NCBI GenBank assembly: GCA_963814875.1
Contig: CAWFFJ010000012.1
Coordinates: 1-33,475, forward strand
Length of the DNA: 33,475 bases
Source of the DNA: CAVSIS01 sp963814875
Lineage (GTDB): Bacteria; Acidobacteriota; Thermoanaerobaculia; Thermoanaerobaculales; Sulfomarinibacteraceae
Reading direction: 5' to 3'
The position numbers and the translations under genes are program-made. Every line of letters starts with the position of its first letter. Position 1 is the stretch's first letter. The notes under the pieces are model-generated. The model did not search any database. It worked only from the letters and a program-made list of their open reading frames with translations, and was not told the DNA's origin. Below, in pieces: positions 15,170-23,113 of the stretch.

Positions 15170-16717
15170 TCATAGCGGGATGTTGCCATGCTTCTTCGGC
15201 GGCATGGTGTCGCGCTTGGTCTCGAGCAGGGCGAACGCAGCCACCAGCTTGCGACGCAGCCGGCGCGGCACGATGACCTCGTCGATGTAGCCGAGCTCGG
15301 CGGCCACGAACGGGTTGGCGAACTTCTCCTGGTACTCGGCGACCAGCCGCGCGCGCTCCGCGTCCGCGTCCTCGGCGCCGTTGATCTCGCTTCGGTAGAG
15401 GATGTTGACGGCACCCTGGGCGCCCATGACCGCGATCTCCGCGGTCGGGAAGGCGAGGTTGACGTCGGTGCGGATGTGCTTGGAGCCCATCACGCAGTAG
15501 GCGCCTCCGTAGGCCTTGCGGGTGATCACGGTGACCTTCGGCACCGTCGCCTCGGCGAGCGCGTAGAGCAGCTTGGCGCCGTGACGGATGATCCCGCCCC
15601 ACTCCTGGGCGGTTCCGGGAAGGAAGCCGGGCACGTCCTCGACGATCCACAGCGGAATGTTGAACGCGTCGCAAAAACGGACGAAGCGCGCACCTTTCAC
15701 CGAGGCGTTGATGTCGAGCACGCCGGCGAGGTGGTTGGGTTGGTTGGCGATCACGCCCACCGAGTGGCCGCCCAGGCGAATGAAGCCGACCACCAGGTTC
15801 TTCGCGAAGTGCTGCTGGACCTCGAGGAAGCTGCCGTCGTCGGCCGCCCACCGGATCAGCTTCGTGATGTCGTACGGCCGGTTCGGATCGGTCGGGACGA
15901 AGTCGTCGAGCTCCGGAATCTCGCGGTCGACGGGATCGTCGGTCGGGATGGCCGGGGCGCGGCCGACGTTGTTCGAGGGCAGGAAGCCGAGCAGGCGCCG
16001 GACCATCGCCAGGCACTCGGTGTCGGAGCGAACCGCGAAGTGCGCCACCCCCGACAGAGAGTTGTGGGTCATGGCGCCGCCCAGGCGCTCCTTGGTGACC
16101 TCCTCGTGGGTCACCGTCTTGATCACCTCGGGGCCGGTGACGAACATGTACGAGGTTTCCTCGACCATGAACACGAAGTCGGTGATGGCCGGCGAGTAGA
16201 CCGCGCCCCCGGCGCACGGGCCCATGATCGCCGAGATCTGCGGCACCACGCCCGAGGCCACGGTGTTGCGCAAGAAGATGTCGGCGTAGCCGGCCAACGA
16301 CGCGACACCCTCCTGGATTCGGGCACCGCCGGAGTCGTTCAGTCCCACCACCGGCGCCCCGACATTCATCGCGAGGTCCATGATCTTGCAGATCTTGCGC
16401 GCGTTCGCAAGCGACAGCGAGCCGCCGAACACGGTGAAGTCCTGGGCGAAGACAAATACCGGGCGCCCGTCGACTCGACCATGCCCGCACACCACCCCGT
16501 CGCCCGGGACCTGCCGTCCCGCCATGCCGAAGTCAGTGCACCCGTGGACGACCAGGGCATCGACCTCCTCGAAGGTCCCCTCGTCAAGGAACAGCTCGAC
16601 GCGCTCCCGCGCGGAGAGCTTGCCCTGCTCGTGCTGGCGGGCGATTCGCTCTTCACCGCCTCCCCGACGGTTGGCCGCGAGGCGCTCCTCGAGCTTTTCG
16701 ACGACCCCTCGGCTCAT
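15170..16717 (-). CDS. Acyl-CoA carboxylase carboxyltransferase (PccB/MmdA type)
   Basis: The 515-residue beta subunit transfers the carboxyl group from biotin to acetyl- or propionyl-CoA. Its N-half holds the acyl-CoA site (NDSGGARIQEGVASLAGY) and its C-half the biotin site (SKHIRTDVNLAFPTAEIAVM), giving the crotonase-fold tandem of PCCB/MmdA. No zinc ribbon is present, which separates it from bacterial AccD. The motif GGAYCVM has Cys where Streptomyces PccB has the specificity residue Asp422. I chose the ATG at 16717 because AGGAGG lies just upstream and the product then starts MSRGVVEKLEERL like its relatives. It heads the operon; no decarboxylase membrane subunit is nearby, which favours a carboxylase role. 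Confidence 0.92.
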   Translation of the reverse strand: MSRGVVEKLEERLAANRRGGGEERIARQHEQGKLSARERVELFLDEGTFEEVDALVVHGCTDFGMAGRQVPGDGVVCGHGRVDGRPVFVFAQDFTVFGGSLSLANARKICKIMDLAMNVGAPVVGLNDSGGARIQEGVASLAGYADIFLRNTVASGVVPQISAIMGPCAGGAVYSPAITDFVFMVEETSYMFVTGPEVIKTVTHEEVTKERLGGAMTHNSLSGVAHFAVRSDTECLAMVRRLLGFLPSNNVGRAPAIPTDDPVDREIPELDDFVPTDPNRPYDITKLIRWAADDGSFLEVQQHFAKNLVVGFIRLGGHSVGVIANQPNHLAGVLDINASVKGARFVRFCDAFNIPLWIVEDVPGFLPGTAQEWGGIIRHGAKLLYALAEATVPKVTVITRKAYGGAYCVMGSKHIRTDVNLAFPTAEIAVMGAQGAVNILYRSEINGAEDADAERARLVAEYQEKFANPFVAAELGYIDEVIVPRRLRRKLVAAFALLETKRDTMPPKKHGNIPL

Positions 16718-16769
16718 GCCCTCCTCCTGTCCGGCCGGTTGCCCGGCGCCCGTCGCAGACGTAGGTCGC

Positions 16770-16799
16770 ATTCTAGACGAGAATCGGGCTCGTGCCCGA
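16770..16799 (-). promoter_or_regulatory. Candidate promoter region of the carboxylase operon with hairpin
   Basis: Minus strand TAGAAT (16775-16770) matches five of six -10 bases; the -35 at 17 nt is weak. TCGGGC (16784-16789) pairs with GCCCGA (16794-16799) around TCGT, placing a 6-bp inverted repeat in the spacer and -35 area, where a repressor could bind. Confidence 0.3.
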
Positions 16800-16844
16800 A
16801 CCGGTGTCGGGGTGTTCCGCTAGCGCGCCCTCGACCGGAGCGGC

Positions 16845-16850
16845 TACCAT
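16845..16850 (+). promoter_or_regulatory. -10-like TACCAT 6 nt before the tldD-like start
   Basis: CGGCTACCAT is followed by six bases and then the GTG at 16857, which has no Shine-Dalgarno at a usable distance. This is the spacing expected if transcription begins at the start codon (leaderless mRNA). No clear -35 box is visible. Confidence 0.35.
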
Positions 16851-16856
16851 CCGCAC

Positions 16857-18155
16857 GTGGTGTCCGGCTCCGCCTCCTCACCCCTCGACCCTCGCTGGCT
16901 CGACGCCCTCGCTGCCGCCTGCGCCGACCGCGATCGCCGTCCACCGGTCCTGATAGACCTCTACCTGGAGCGCCGGCTTGAGGTCCAGGTGCTGAGCGAG
17001 CGCGGCTCGGTTCGGGCCGAGGAGATTCACAGCGAGGGCACGGCGGTGCGCTGGCGCTTCCCCTCGCGCTCGCTGTGCCACGCCGCCGCGGGGGTTTCGC
17101 CGTCCGTGGTTGCTCGCCTGCTCGCTCGCTGGGGACCGTCGCGCATGCCCCTTCCGCAACGCGCAGTGCCGCCGACCGAGCTCGACCCGCCGCGCGGCTG
17201 GCGCGAGTGGGCTTCCGATCTCGTCGGCCGTCTCGGCGGCGGCCGGCGCTCCGTGCGATACCTGGCCCGCCATGCGGTCGTGGTTCGCGCCGACGGCTGG
17301 ATCGCCGTCGATGCCCCACCGTTGGTCCGGGTCGCCAGCTCCGGGGAGGAGGACGTCGCATTGCTCGCGGTGTGGGGTCACCCGCGCCTGGCGGACTGGA
17401 TCCGCCGGCTCGCAGAGCCGTCTCCGCCGCGGCGCTGGACGCCGGATGCGGGAGCCTCGCCAGCGGTGCTGTTCTGTGAGGGCACGGCCGGAGTCCTCCT
17501 CCACGAGCTGCTCGGGCACCTCGCGGAGTCCGACCTCGTGATCCAGGCCGCCTCCCCGCTCGCGAAGCTCTTGGGAGCGACGCTGACCGAGGCGGACCTC
17601 GAGCTCACCGACGACCCCACCCGGCGCGACCTCCCGGGCGCCTTCTCGGTCGATGACGAGGGCGTCCCCGCGCGCCCGGTCACGCTGGTTGCCGGCGGCC
17701 GCCTGGTCGGCTGGCTGTGCGACCGCGCCGGCGCCGGACGCGTCGGCGGCGCCCCCGGCCGCGGGCGCCGCGCCGCCTGGACCGCGACGCCGATCGCACG
17801 CATGTCGAACCTCGTCCTCGCGCCGGGCCGCACGCCCCGCGAGACCCTCGAGAACGGGCTCGGCAACGGGCTGGTGGTGACCCGCCTCGCCGGAGCGACG
17901 GTCGACCCCGCGTCGGGCCGCGCGGTGATCCGGGTCGAGCGTGGCTGGGAGGTGCGGCATGGCCGGCGGCGCCGTCCGCTGGCGGCATGCGCCCTGACCG
18001 GAAGCGTCACCGAGCTGCTTGCGGCGCTCGACCCCGCCCTCGGCGACGACCCCGAGCCCGACTGGCGCCTCGGCTGGTGCGTCAAGCACGGAGCCGCGCT
18101 GCCGACCGGCTCCGAGGCGCCCTCGGTCCTGATCCGGAGGATCGAGGTGCTCTAG
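16857..18155 (+). CDS. TldD-like metalloprotease subunit
   Basis: The 432-residue protein carries the HExxxH zinc motif HELLGH (H216, E217, H221) followed by AESD, equivalent to the HEAxGHxxEGD signature of TldD. A C-terminal half follows with the family pattern ATPIARMSNLVLAPG and GWEVRHG. TldD/TldE pairs are cytosolic proteases acting on unfolded peptides and on modified peptides such as microcins and the PqqA type. This copy is shorter than E. coli TldD (about 480) and its first 190 residues are divergent. The third zinc ligand, a Cys in TldD, could not be placed with certainty. The start is GTG with a -10-like hexamer 6 nt upstream. The TldE-like partner follows after a hairpin-rich gap. 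Confidence 0.8.
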   Translation: MVSGSASSPLDPRWLDALAAACADRDRRPPVLIDLYLERRLEVQVLSERGSVRAEEIHSEGTAVRWRFPSRSLCHAAAGVSPSVVARLLARWGPSRMPLPQRAVPPTELDPPRGWREWASDLVGRLGGGRRSVRYLARHAVVVRADGWIAVDAPPLVRVASSGEEDVALLAVWGHPRLADWIRRLAEPSPPRRWTPDAGASPAVLFCEGTAGVLLHELLGHLAESDLVIQAASPLAKLLGATLTEADLELTDDPTRRDLPGAFSVDDEGVPARPVTLVAGGRLVGWLCDRAGAGRVGGAPGRGRRAAWTATPIARMSNLVLAPGRTPRETLENGLGNGLVVTRLAGATVDPASGRAVIRVERGWEVRHGRRRRPLAACALTGSVTELLAALDPALGDDPEPDWRLGWCVKHGAALPTGSEAPSVLIRRIEVL

Positions 18156-18182
18156 AAAAACCCCTCGCGGCGAGCGGTTTTT
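18156..18182 (+). terminator. Intrinsic terminator after the tldD-like gene
   Basis: AAAAACC (18156-18162) pairs with GGTTTTT (18176-18182), with an inner CTCG/CGAG stem and a CGG loop. It begins on the base after the stop codon and ends in a T run, so it should work on the plus strand and possibly on both. Confidence 0.65.
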
Positions 18183-18232
18183 CTTTGAGAGCCTTGCGGC
18201 TCTCCGAGGAGGGCAGAAGGCGCCTTCGGCGC
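18156..18232. repeat. Cluster of three consecutive hairpins (possible interspersed palindromic element)
   Basis: After the terminator hairpin come GAGAGCC/GGCTCTC with loop TTGC (18187-18204) and GCGCC/GGCGC with loop TTC (18220-18232). Three compact stems in 77 bp, in a gap inside a two-gene set, resemble REP/BIME-type or MITE-remnant elements. Copy number cannot be judged from one window. Confidence 0.45.
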
Positions 18233-18323
18233 GACCTGGGTTTCACTATGTCGGCCGATACCTGCGGGGGCGGCACTGGTTCGCATTCCAGATCGCCCCT
18301 CATCCAACCTGGTCGACCTTGCG

Positions 18324-18329
18324 TACACT
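18324..18329 (+). promoter_or_regulatory. -10-like TACACT upstream of the leader ORF and tldE-like gene
   Basis: TACACT lies 7 nt before the ATG at 18337 and about 90 nt before the tldE-like ATG at 18420. No good -35 box is visible. It gives the second gene its own promoter downstream of the terminator at 18156-18182. Confidence 0.35.
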
Positions 18330-18336
18330 GGTGGCG

Positions 18337-18423
18337 ATGAGATCGACCTCGCGAGAGACCCGGCCGGAAGCCTCCTGCAAGAGCGGGGGCGTGGCCATGT
18401 GGTGCAGCGGAGAAGTCGGATGA
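18337..18423 (+). CDS. Possible 28-codon leaderless upstream ORF coupled to tldE-like gene
   Basis: An ATG 7 nt after the TACACT hexamer opens a 28-codon frame (starting MRSTSRETRPEASC, with two Cys and two Trp/Met-rich codons near the end). It stops with a TGA that overlaps the tldE-like ATG as ATGA. No Shine-Dalgarno is present. It could be a leader peptide giving translational coupling, or chance. The codon pattern is too short to judge. Confidence 0.3.
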   Translation: MRSTSRETRPEASCKSGGVAMWCSGEVG

Positions 18424-20087
18424 CGACCCCGGACCGCTTGACCGCGTCGGACGACGGCACTCCGCTGCTGCCGGACCACCTCGAACGCCTCCATCGCGCC
18501 GCGGCCGCGGCCCGTGACCAGCTCGCTCATGCCGGCGTCCCACGCTGGGAGGTCTTCGCCAAGGCCTCCGCGATCCGCGAGCTCTCGCTGCGTCCCGGCG
18601 AGCGCCTGGAAATCCTGCAGGTCGACGAGACCGGGGTCGCGGCCCGCACCCTTCGCGACGGCCGCGCCGGGTTCGCCGCCGCCTCGGGCTTCGAGCCGGG
18701 AGCGTCCCGTCGAGCCGCCGAGGGCGCGCTCGCGGCCGAGGTCGCGGTCCCGTTCGACCCGCTGCCCCCGTCCCGGCTGCTCGGCGCCACCCCCGTCCCC
18801 GAGGCCGCGCAGCCGCTGGCTCCCGGCTGGGCGGCCCACGTGGCTCACGAGGTGAGCGAGGCCTTCGCCGCCTCGAGCGGCGACCATCTACGGCTGGTCA
18901 GGCTGGTGATCCAGGAGGGCGCGTTCGCGTGGATCCTCACGACCGCCGAAGGCTTCGTCGCCAGCTTTGCCGGTCGCGCAGCGTCGCTGCTCGCCGAGCT
19001 GACGATCGGCGAGGCGGCCAGCGGCACCTGGCGGGAGTGGCTCCACCTCCCCGATCCCTTGCATTTCGACCCCGCGGCGGCGGCCGCCCAGATCGGCGAC
19101 CGTGCACTGCTGAGCTCGGCTCCGACCACCGCCAACCCAGGCGTCCGCGACGTCCTCCTCCACCCCGAGGTCACAGCATCTCTGCTCGCCGCGATGGTCC
19201 CTCTCCTGCTCGGAGCACCGGAGGGCGGCGACCGCCTTCCGGCCCTCCTCGATCATGACGGCCGGCTGGCGTCCCCCGCGCTCACCCTCGTCGACGACCG
19301 TACCGACTCGAGCGGGCCACTGGTCGGGCCATGTGACGGCGAGGGCCTGCCTGCCCGCCGCACCTTGCTGCTCGACGGCGGCATCCCCCGCCACCGGCTG
19401 GCGTGCTACCAGGACGCGATCGCGTGCGGCGAGACACCTCGCGGCGGCGCGACGCGGGTGTCCTACCGGGACGCCCCGGCGAGCGGCGTGTCCAACCTCG
19501 AGGTCGTGACCGATGACGGCCTCACCCCTGCGGCCCTACTCGAACGGGCCGGTCGTGCGCTCTACCTGGTGCGGACCGTGGCGCCGGTCGCCGTCGACCT
19601 GCGCGCCGACCGCGTCCGTCTGCTCGCGGCCGGCGTGTGGATCGAGCACGGGCGACTGCGCGGCAGCCACCCGGTGATCGAGCTCGAGGGGACCCTGTCG
19701 CGGATGCTGCGCCGCATCGAGGCGGTCGGGACGGACCGGCGCTGGTTCCAGACCGAGGTCGGCTGCGTCGCGGCGCCCTCACTGCTCATGCGGCACAACC
19801 CGTTCGCTGACCTCCAAGGGTTCAAAGAAGCGAAGGGTACAGGGAAAAGAGATTGTGCGATCGGGTCACGAGGAAGGATCAGTTCACTGTCGTTTCGGAG
19901 GCCTCAGTCCCCCGGTGACTCAGTCCTTCTACGCCTCGCTCTGCGGCGCCGTCTGGCAGAGCCACCTGCACAGTACTACGCGCCTCTCCGAGCCTTGCCA
20001 CGAAGGCGCATAGGATGGCGAGGAGTAGGCCGGCGTATCCGTCCACCGCGTAGTGCCAGCCCGTGGCCACCGATCCGACAAAGGTGA
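18420..20087 (+). CDS. TldE/PmbA-like protein with aberrant C-terminal extension
   Basis: The 555-residue ORF is the inactive-subunit type: it lacks HExxxH but has the PmbA pattern, including LLHPEVTASLLAAMVPLL, the Gly-rich SGPLVGPCDGEGLPARRTLLLDGG segment and SGVSNLEV. Family-like sequence ends near LLMRHNPFADLQ, at about 19815. The last 90 or so residues are Arg/Pro-rich, unlike the family, and run antisense through the PAP2 gene for 209 nt. This suggests that the native stop was lost by a rearrangement at about 19815-19880. The ATG at 18420 has GGAG 8 nt upstream. It presumably pairs with the TldD-like protein, if the tail is tolerated. Confidence 0.75.
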   Translation: MTTPDRLTASDDGTPLLPDHLERLHRAAAAARDQLAHAGVPRWEVFAKASAIRELSLRPGERLEILQVDETGVAARTLRDGRAGFAAASGFEPGASRRAAEGALAAEVAVPFDPLPPSRLLGATPVPEAAQPLAPGWAAHVAHEVSEAFAASSGDHLRLVRLVIQEGAFAWILTTAEGFVASFAGRAASLLAELTIGEAASGTWREWLHLPDPLHFDPAAAAAQIGDRALLSSAPTTANPGVRDVLLHPEVTASLLAAMVPLLLGAPEGGDRLPALLDHDGRLASPALTLVDDRTDSSGPLVGPCDGEGLPARRTLLLDGGIPRHRLACYQDAIACGETPRGGATRVSYRDAPASGVSNLEVVTDDGLTPAALLERAGRALYLVRTVAPVAVDLRADRVRLLAAGVWIEHGRLRGSHPVIELEGTLSRMLRRIEAVGTDRRWFQTEVGCVAAPSLLMRHNPFADLQGFKEAKGTGKRDCAIGSRGRISSLSFRRPQSPGDSVLLRLALRRRLAEPPAQYYAPLRALPRRRIGWRGVGRRIRPPRSASPWPPIRQR

Positions 20088-20976
20088 GTTCGGTGAGGAC
20101 GAGGAACAGCCAGAACAGCGCCCGCTTGCGCCGCCACGCCCAGAATGCGAAGAACGCGTGCGCGCCCACATGGAGGCTGGGCATGGAAGCGATACCGTAC
20201 CCGGGGTTGAACGGGGCCTTAATGGCACCGGACACCCGGGCGGCGAGAACCTGCTGGTAGTTCTGCCACAGCACCTGCTGAGCGTGCGTGCTGAGAGGAA
20301 GCTCACTGTAGTACGGGAGTAGCAGTTTTTGGGCGACGTAGCACGGGCCAAGCGCCGGTACCGCAAGGTAGAACCATGCCCCAGCGGACCACAGGAGGGA
20401 GTACCCGAACGCGAAGCAACGGCGTTGCGCGAGGTCTTCTGTGGTCGCGAACCACCCGAACGCCATCATGATCGAGGGTAAGAAGAAGCTGTAGTAGCGA
20501 TCGATCCACCCCAGGACCCCGTACGACGACAGAATGTTGGGAATATCCAGCACTGGGTCGAGTCCGAAGTGGACAAAGCGGTCGGCGTTCCACAAAGCCT
20601 TGTCGTAGAGGACGTTCCGTGTCAGTGGGATGGTCAGCTTGAGCCAGAGGTAGGCGTAGCTTACTGCGGTGGCGACGACCAAGATCCGAATGAGGAGGAT
20701 CAACGAGGGTGCGCTCAGGAGCCGGCGCGCACGTTCACGCTGCCCCCTCGCACGCAGCATGACAACCCGTAGCGCCAAGCCGCCGGCGAGCCAGGGCGCG
20801 ACGTACAACAGGTTGTCGCGGAGTTCGGCTGTCGCGGTGCTCCAACTCATCGCGACCCCTCCCTGGTGCAGGTAGAAGAGGGCGATGACGAGGTTCACCA
20901 GTCCCAGCCACTCGAACGCGTGAATCGACCGGAGGGCGTGACGGAAACTGACGAGAAGATCTCCTGAACTCGACAA
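19879..20976 (-). CDS. PAP2-superfamily membrane phosphatase/transferase (AUR1-like)
   Basis: The 365-residue polytopic protein has about six hydrophobic helices and the PAP2 motifs SMPSLHVGAHAFF (motif 2) and VATGWHYAVDGYAG (motif 3 with the catalytic His and Asp). The order and extra N-terminal helices resemble the PAP2_3/AUR1-like group, which acts on lipid phosphates or inositol-phosphoryl lipids. Composition is visibly lower in GC than its neighbours, with many A/T third positions, suggesting acquisition by transfer. Start uncertain: TTG at 20976 gives the longest form, whereas the ATG at 20850 has a strong GGGAGGGG site. Its 3' end overlaps the tldE-like ORF on the other strand. Confidence 0.8.
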   Translation of the reverse strand: MSSSGDLLVSFRHALRSIHAFEWLGLVNLVIALFYLHQGGVAMSWSTATAELRDNLLYVAPWLAGGLALRVVMLRARGQRERARRLLSAPSLILLIRILVVATAVSYAYLWLKLTIPLTRNVLYDKALWNADRFVHFGLDPVLDIPNILSSYGVLGWIDRYYSFFLPSIMMAFGWFATTEDLAQRRCFAFGYSLLWSAGAWFYLAVPALGPCYVAQKLLLPYYSELPLSTHAQQVLWQNYQQVLAARVSGAIKAPFNPGYGIASMPSLHVGAHAFFAFWAWRRKRALFWLFLVLTELTFVGSVATGWHYAVDGYAGLLLAILCAFVARLGEARSTVQVALPDGAAERGVEGLSHRGTEASETTVN

Positions 20977-21029
20977 CGGCGACTACCGGTGGCAGTCTAC
21001 CACTCCGCCCGGGTCGCTGAGGCACCGGC

Positions 21030-21035
21030 TACAAT
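21030..21035 (+). promoter_or_regulatory. -10-like TACAAT upstream of ychF
   Basis: GGCTACAATGCC (21027-21038) contains a five-of-six -10 hexamer. The start site would be near 21042, giving a 28-nt leader to the ATG at 21070. No convincing -35 is seen. The same 12-mer occurs at the selA start. Confidence 0.45.
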
Positions 21036-21069
21036 GCCACGGGTGGCACCCTTACCTGCGGAGATTGCC

Positions 21070-22149
21070 ATGATGGAGATCGGCATCCTGGGGCTGGCGG
21101 CGAGCGGCAAGACGACCCTGTTCAACCTCCTGACCGGGGCGCGCGGCGACGAGGCCGGCGCGCGCCGCGACGGTCCGACCATGGGTGTCGCACGGGTTCC
21201 CGATCCCCGCCTTGACCGGCTCAGCGCGATGTTCTCGCCGCGCAAGACCACGCCCGCGACTATCCGCTACGTCGACATCCCGGGTCTGCCGGAGGAGCAC
21301 CGCACCGACTCCAGCCTTGACTTTCCCGAGCTGCGGACCATGGACGTCGTGATGATCGTGCTGCGGGCGTTTCGCAGCGACGCGGTACCCCACCCGCTCG
21401 GCAGCCTCGATCCGGTCCGCGACCTGCGCCGGATCGAGGAGGAGTTCCTGATCCAGGACCAGCTCGTGGTCGAGCGTCGGCTCGAGCGCCTGGCGCGCGA
21501 CCTCGCCAAACGCAAGGCGCCCGAGCTCGCCGCGGAGCGCGACCTGCTCCAACGCTGCCTGGCCGCGCTCGAGGCGGAGCACCCCCTGCGCTCGGAGGAG
21601 CTCACCGAGGACGAGCTCAAGCGTCTGCGCGGATTCACCTTCTTGACCCTGAAGCCGCTCCTGGCGGTGGTCAACCTCGACGAGAGCGAGGTTGCCTCCG
21701 ATCCCTTCACCGCCCCGGAATGGGCCGAGTGGCTCGGCCGGCCGCGAATCGCCGCCACCCGGGTCTCTGCGACCCTCGAAGGCGAGCTCGCCCAGCTCAA
21801 TGGCGACGACGCCCGCGCGTTCATGGACGACCTCGGCCTGAGCGATCGCGCGTTGGACCGCATCATCCACGAGTCGTACCGGCTGCTCGGCCTGATCTCG
21901 TTCTTCACCGTCGGTGAGGACGAGTGCCGTGCATGGTCGATCCCACGCGGCACCCAGGCGGTCGACGCCGCCGGCGAGATCCACAGCGATATCCAGCGCG
22001 GCTTCATCCGCGCCGAGGTCGTTCCGGGTGCAGAGCTGCTCGATGCCGGGTCACTCGCGGCGTGCCGTCAGCGCGGCACCCTGCGGCTGGAGGGCAAGAC
22101 CTACGTCGTCGACGACGGCGACGTGGTCCACTTCCGCTTCAATGTCTGA
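21070..22149 (+). CDS. ychF: YchF/OLA1-family P-loop ATPase
   Basis: YchF is an Obg-related cytosolic NTPase that prefers ATP and binds ribosomes, with links to stress responses. The 360-residue protein starts MMEIGILGLAASGKTTLF (P-loop), has DIPGL as the G3 motif, and has VVNLDES where GTPases carry NKxD. This NxxE replacement explains the ATP preference in the family. A coiled-coil insertion (about 115-185) is followed by the C-terminal TGS domain (WSIPRGTQAVDAAGEIHSDI). I chose the ATG at 21070 because GGAG lies 7 nt upstream; upstream in-frame Mets at 20989 and 21034 add non-family sequence. It is a single-gene unit convergent with the TPR gene. Confidence 0.93.
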   Translation: MMEIGILGLAASGKTTLFNLLTGARGDEAGARRDGPTMGVARVPDPRLDRLSAMFSPRKTTPATIRYVDIPGLPEEHRTDSSLDFPELRTMDVVMIVLRAFRSDAVPHPLGSLDPVRDLRRIEEEFLIQDQLVVERRLERLARDLAKRKAPELAAERDLLQRCLAALEAEHPLRSEELTEDELKRLRGFTFLTLKPLLAVVNLDESEVASDPFTAPEWAEWLGRPRIAATRVSATLEGELAQLNGDDARAFMDDLGLSDRALDRIIHESYRLLGLISFFTVGEDECRAWSIPRGTQAVDAAGEIHSDIQRGFIRAEVVPGAELLDAGSLAACRQRGTLRLEGKTYVVDDGDVVHFRFNV

Positions 22150-22152
22150 GCC

Positions 22153-22167
22153 TGGGCCACTCGCCCA
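22153..22167. terminator. Short hairpin between convergent ychF and TPR genes
   Basis: TGGGC (22153-22157) and GCCCA (22163-22167) pair around CACTC in the 21-nt gap between two convergent stop codons. No T tract; the call rests mainly on position. Confidence 0.3.
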
Positions 22168-22170
22168 CGG

Positions 22171-23109
22171 TCAGCCGCCAGTCGGGCTCGGCGCGGTCCC
22201 GCCCGCGGGGGCGAGTGGTGTGATGCCCGGACGCCGAGGTCGGATGCCGATCGCGCCCGCTTCGTCGGAGACGGAGCGCACTCGCGGCGCCAGCTCGCGA
22301 CGCTGCGGCTTGAGCTCGCTGCCGGGCGGGCGAGAGCCAGGCTGCATCGCCGGGCCGCTCGCTGCGGGCGGGACAGCCGACGAACGGAGTGGGATCGGTG
22401 TCGGAGGGGGTTTCGGTGGGGCGCCCTGTGAAGCCGAAGGCGTCGCCTCGGCCACAGGCGTCGGGGTCGGCTCGAACTGGGCCTGGACCGCCGCCACCCG
22501 CTCCGGTTGAAGATAGCCGAGTGGGAGGTTCTCGCCGAAGCGGTTTCGCGTGCTGTTCTGGATCAGTCCGGCGAGTTGAAGGTGTGAATACAGGACCTCT
22601 GGATTGACTGCTGGGTCGGCGAGCTCGGGAGCGAACTTGAACGCCCTTCGGTAGTGGTAGATCGCCTTCGACGGGTCCCCGCTCTGCTCCTCGAGCAGGC
22701 CGAGGTAGAAGTTGCACCAGCCGTGGCCGGTGAGGATCTTGAGGCACTTGTGATACGCCTTGCGCGCCGAGCGGAGGCTGCCCTCGCGGTGCTCGACGAG
22801 CCCGATCCGGAACCACGCCTCCGCCATCTCGGGATCGAGCTTCAGCGCACGCTCGTACATGCGGATCGCATCCTTCGGGAAGCCCTTGTCGAACAGCATC
22901 GTGGCAAGGTCGACGTAGCCGGCGGCGTCGAGCTCGCCGGCCTGGGCGTTACGCCAGTAGACCGCGATGGTCTCGTCGTGGGGGTTCCCCGACGCCAGCC
23001 AGTGCACGAAGATCGGCTGCTCGCGATCGCCTGCGCCAACAGCCACAGCTGCTGCGAGCGCACAGCACGCAAGCACAACAACCCATTTGATCCGAGTCTG
23101 TAACGCCAT
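22171..23109 (-). CDS. Exported TPR protein with Pro-rich C-terminal tail
   Basis: The 312-residue protein has an N-terminal signal peptide or anchor (about 8-26). TPR-type helices follow (about 60-175), including AIRMYERALKLDPEMAEAW and KAIYHYRRAFKFAPE. The C-terminal third (about 210-312) is Pro/Ser/Thr/Ala-rich with no predicted fold, as in many envelope proteins that span peptidoglycan. The ATG at 23109 has GGGAG 8 nt upstream. It follows the upstream gene by 4 nt, so the two form an operon. TPRs imply protein-protein contacts; the partner is unknown. Confidence 0.8.
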   Translation of the reverse strand: MALQTRIKWVVVLACCALAAAVAVGAGDREQPIFVHWLASGNPHDETIAVYWRNAQAGELDAAGYVDLATMLFDKGFPKDAIRMYERALKLDPEMAEAWFRIGLVEHREGSLRSARKAYHKCLKILTGHGWCNFYLGLLEEQSGDPSKAIYHYRRAFKFAPELADPAVNPEVLYSHLQLAGLIQNSTRNRFGENLPLGYLQPERVAAVQAQFEPTPTPVAEATPSASQGAPPKPPPTPIPLRSSAVPPAASGPAMQPGSRPPGSELKPQRRELAPRVRSVSDEAGAIGIRPRRPGITPLAPAGGTAPSPTGG

Positions 23110-23113
23110 TCCG

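Noticed and set aside
15188..16981. 597-codon plus-strand frame over the carboxyltransferase
   Set aside because: Antisense shadow of a well-defined gene; it also runs into the tldD-like gene in another frame.
18152..18460. 102-codon minus-strand frame through the hairpin cluster
   Set aside because: It covers three palindromes and an intergenic promoter region; the coding appearance comes from the repeats.
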